From the NCBI GenBank assembly GCA_964538875.1, contig CAZIHO010000082.1, forward strand, positions 1 to 16,420: a stretch of 16,420 nucleotides of DNA, read 5' to 3'. The translations under genes were made by a program, and so were the position numbers. This document shows, piece by piece, positions 14,428 to 16,420 of this stretch; the stretch's first letter is position 1, and each line of letters opens with the position of its first letter. The DNA comes from CAZIHO01 sp964538875. GTDB lineage: Bacteria > Pseudomonadota > Gammaproteobacteria > Chromatiales > Chromatiaceae. The notes beneath the pieces are model-generated. The model saw nothing but the letters and a program-made list of their open reading frames with translations. It made no database searches and was not told the DNA's origin.

Positions 14428-15882
14428 TCAAGCGTATTCCGGGGGAATGGCCCGGTGCCAATCAGTGACCTGCTGCAACCCGTGGGCCGCCGCCAGCAGC
14501 CGCCCCTCGGAAAAATAGTCGCCAATCAATTGCAACCCGACCGGCAGGCCCGCCACCGGCGCCACCGGCAGCGACAGGGCCGGTAAGCCCGCCAAGTTGG
14601 CGGCGATGGTGTAAATATCCGATAAATACATGGTCACCGGATCCGCCGTTTTCTCCCCCAGCCGAAACGCGGTAGTGGGAGAGGTGGGGCCCAGGATCAG
14701 GTCCACCTCGGTAAAGGCGCGCCGGAAATCCTCGGCGATCAGGCGCCGGATGCGCTGGGCCTTCAGGTAATAGGCGTCGTAATAGCCGGCGGACAGCACA
14801 TAGGTGCCGATCATGATGCGTCGCTTGACCTCGGCGCCGAAGCCCTCGGACCGGGACCGCTCGTAGAGATCCGCCAGGTCCCGGGGCGCTTGGCAGCGGT
14901 GGCCGAAGCGCACCCCGTCATAGCGGGCCAGGTTGGAGGAACACTCAGCCGGCGCCACCACATAATAGGTGGGCGCCGCCAGGTCCGTATTGGGCAGGCT
15001 GATGTCCTGGAATTGCACCCCGAGGCGCCCCAACTCAAGCCGCGCCTGCTCGATCGACTGGGCAACCCCCGCATCCAAGCCGGCACCGAAATATTCCCGG
15101 GGCAGGCCCACCCGCAGACCTTGCAGGGAGCCGGTCAGTTCCGCCCCATAGTCCGGCACCGGCCGGTCCAGACTGGTGGAATCTTTGGCATCGAATCCGG
15201 CCATGACCTGCAATACCGGCGCCAAATCCGCCGCGCTGGGGGCCATCACGCCCGCCTGATCCAGGCTAGAGGCGAAGGCGATCATGCCAAACCGGGACAC
15301 CCGCCCATAGGTGGGCTTGATGCCGGTGATGCCACACAGGGCCGCCGGCTGGCGAATCGAGCCTCCGGTATCCGTGCCAGTGGCCACTGGACCCAGACGG
15401 GCCGCCACCGCCGCCGCCGAGCCACCGGAGGAACCACCCGGCACCCGTTGCCGATCCCAGGGATTGCGCACTGGGCCATAAAAACTGGTTTCGTTGGACG
15501 AGCCCATGGCGAATTCGTCCATGTTGGTCTTGCCGAGCAACACCATACCCGCCTGGTGCAACCGCTCCACCAGCGTCGCGTTATAGGGCGAAATGAAATT
15601 ATCCAGCATGCGGGAACCACAACTGGTGCGTACCCCTTGGGTACAAAAAATATCCTTATGTGCCAAGGGAATGCCGGTCAAGGGTCCGGCCTCACCGCGC
15701 CGCCGCCGTTCATCTGCCGCCCGGGCCTGGGCCAGCGCCAGTTCCGGCGTAGGCGTGATGAAGGCATTGAGACCCGGATCCAAACGGGCGATCCGGTCTA
15801 GGAAATGGCGGGCCAATTCCTCGGCGGAAAAGGCCCCGGAACGCAAACCGCCGGCCAACTCGGCGATGCTGAGGTGATGCAT
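14428..15882 (-). CDS. gatA: Asp/Glu-tRNA amidotransferase subunit A (GatA)
   Basis: A 484-residue amidase-signature enzyme, the glutaminase subunit of GatCAB that releases ammonia from glutamine. The catalytic Lys-Ser-Ser triad is K76 (IPLAHKDIF), cis-Ser S151 (VPGGSSGGS) and S175 (TGTDTGGSIRQPA). The spacings equal those of the Staphylococcus enzyme (K79, S154, S178). GKTNMDEFAMGSSNE is also typical of GatA. The length is normal. The ATG at 15880-15882 has GGGG about nine bases upstream, and it follows gatC after a 37-base gap in the same operon. Confidence 0.98.
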   Translation of the reverse strand: MHHLSIAELAGGLRSGAFSAEELARHFLDRIARLDPGLNAFITPTPELALAQARAADERRRRGEAGPLTGIPLAHKDIFCTQGVRTSCGSRMLDNFISPYNATLVERLHQAGMVLLGKTNMDEFAMGSSNETSFYGPVRNPWDRQRVPGGSSGGSAAAVAARLGPVATGTDTGGSIRQPAALCGITGIKPTYGRVSRFGMIAFASSLDQAGVMAPSAADLAPVLQVMAGFDAKDSTSLDRPVPDYGAELTGSLQGLRVGLPREYFGAGLDAGVAQSIEQARLELGRLGVQFQDISLPNTDLAAPTYYVVAPAECSSNLARYDGVRFGHRCQAPRDLADLYERSRSEGFGAEVKRRIMIGTYVLSAGYYDAYYLKAQRIRRLIAEDFRRAFTEVDLILGPTSPTTAFRLGEKTADPVTMYLSDIYTIAANLAGLPALSLPVAPVAGLPVGLQLIGDYFSEGRLLAAAHGLQQVTDWHRAIPPEYA

Positions 15883-15919
15883 GACGACCGCCCCTATCGG
15901 GTGAAGTTGCGGGAAAACC

Positions 15920-16207
15920 CTATTCGATGACCTTAGGCACCAGGTACAGGCCCTCTTCGGTCAGGGGGGCAATACTTTGGAACAGCTCCCGTTGATCCAC
16001 CTCGGTCACTTCATCGGCGCGCAAGCGCTGAACCTGGTCCAAGGGATGGGCCATGGGCGTGATACCGGTGGTATCGGCGGCGTCCATGCGCGCTACCAGA
16101 TCCAGGATCCGGGATAAATCCTGGGCGTAGTGATCCACCTCCGCCGCGCCAATGGACAACCTGGCTAGGCGCGCAATCTTGATCACGTCCTCTTGGGACA
16201 ACGACAT
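15920..16207 (-). CDS. gatC: Asp/Glu-tRNA amidotransferase subunit C (GatC)
   Basis: A 95-residue GatC, the small subunit that stabilises GatA against GatB. It opens with SLSQEDVIKIARLARLSI, has the RILDLVARMDAADTTGITPMAHP core, and ends in LTEEGLYLVPKVIE, all typical. It is the first gene of the gatC-gatA-gatB operon. The minus-strand GGAGG at 16214-16218 lies six bases before the ATG at 16205-16207 and is the strongest ribosome binding site in the operon. Confidence 0.97.
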   Translation of the reverse strand: MSLSQEDVIKIARLARLSIGAAEVDHYAQDLSRILDLVARMDAADTTGITPMAHPLDQVQRLRADEVTEVDQRELFQSIAPLTEEGLYLVPKVIE

Positions 16208-16255
16208 GGGGTGCCTCCACTACTGAGCGAAACCGCGACCGTTGCGGCCACCGGG

Positions 16256-16281
16256 TTGGTAAAAACTTGTAAAAATACCAA
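16256..16281. repeat. AT-rich inverted repeat upstream of gatC
   Basis: TTGGTA at 16256-16261 and TACCAA at 16276-16281 form a perfect 6-bp inverted repeat around a 14-base A/T-rich centre that contains two GTAAAAA copies. It is the only AT-rich island in the 213 bases upstream of gatC and the likeliest place for its promoter or an operator, although I could not fix clear -35 and -10 boxes. Nothing else is recognisable from 16282 to 16420, which is C-rich. Confidence 0.35.
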
Positions 16282-16420
16282 ATTCATGCAGCTAGCGCGA
16301 TGACGGTGACGCCGCGACCTGGGCACAAGCACCGGCACGGGCTAGCCCAAGCCGCCATCCCCCCGGCCGACCCCCCATCCACCCAGTTCCCTGGAGAGAC
16401 CCGCCGGCCAGGCCAACCCG

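Noticed and set aside
14890..15801. 303-codon plus-strand open frame opposite gatA
   Set aside because: It is antisense to gatA, which has all its catalytic residues. The antisense protein has no recognisable domain.

Overview
The window looks like a stretch of a GC-rich gammaproteobacterial chromosome. The supporting signs are the purN-purM overlap next to a PgsA-like gene, a complete gatC-gatA-gatB operon, glcF and dcd. The order or genus cannot be fixed from the sequence alone. Seventeen protein genes are called, plus one short upstream reading frame. There are no rRNA or tRNA genes, no CRISPR array, no transposase and no recognisable prophage. Coding density is high, and no gene-free stretch exceeds about 215 bases.

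Layout. 110-1709: a thioredoxin-like [2Fe-2S] ferredoxin (-) diverges from a glcF-type iron-sulfur subunit (+). 1710-1800 is a structured convergent junction with two strong inverted repeats. 1801-3207 (-): a secreted Pro/Gly/Tyr-rich protein and a phospholipid-methyltransferase-like enzyme. 3362-4249 (-): purC, divergent from a plus-strand run (4357-6255) made of an unrecognised 153-residue protein, a PfkB-family kinase and dcd. 6252-7981 (-): purN and purM, overlapping by ATGA; purN meets dcd tail to tail on one CTAG. 8097-12999 (+): a possible 18-codon leader ORF, a CDP-alcohol phosphatidyltransferase, a hydantoinase-B/oxoprolinase-B protein, an AsnO-like amidotransferase of the osmoprotectant NAGGN pathway, and a two-domain FHA protein. 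12965-16207 (-): gatB, gatA and gatC. 16208-16420 is non-coding upstream DNA.

How the genes relate. Nucleotide metabolism is the main theme (purC, purN, purM, dcd, perhaps the PfkB kinase). GatCAB supplies Gln-tRNA(Gln) and/or Asn-tRNA(Asn) by transamidation. Several genes lack their usual partners here: glcF without glcD/glcE, hyuB without hyuA, and asnO without ngg. I see no clear new multi-gene defence or mobile system. The points most worth a second look are the leader ORF before the phosphatidyltransferase, the isolated asnO, the unknown gene coupled to the PfkB kinase, and the compact tail-to-tail junctions.
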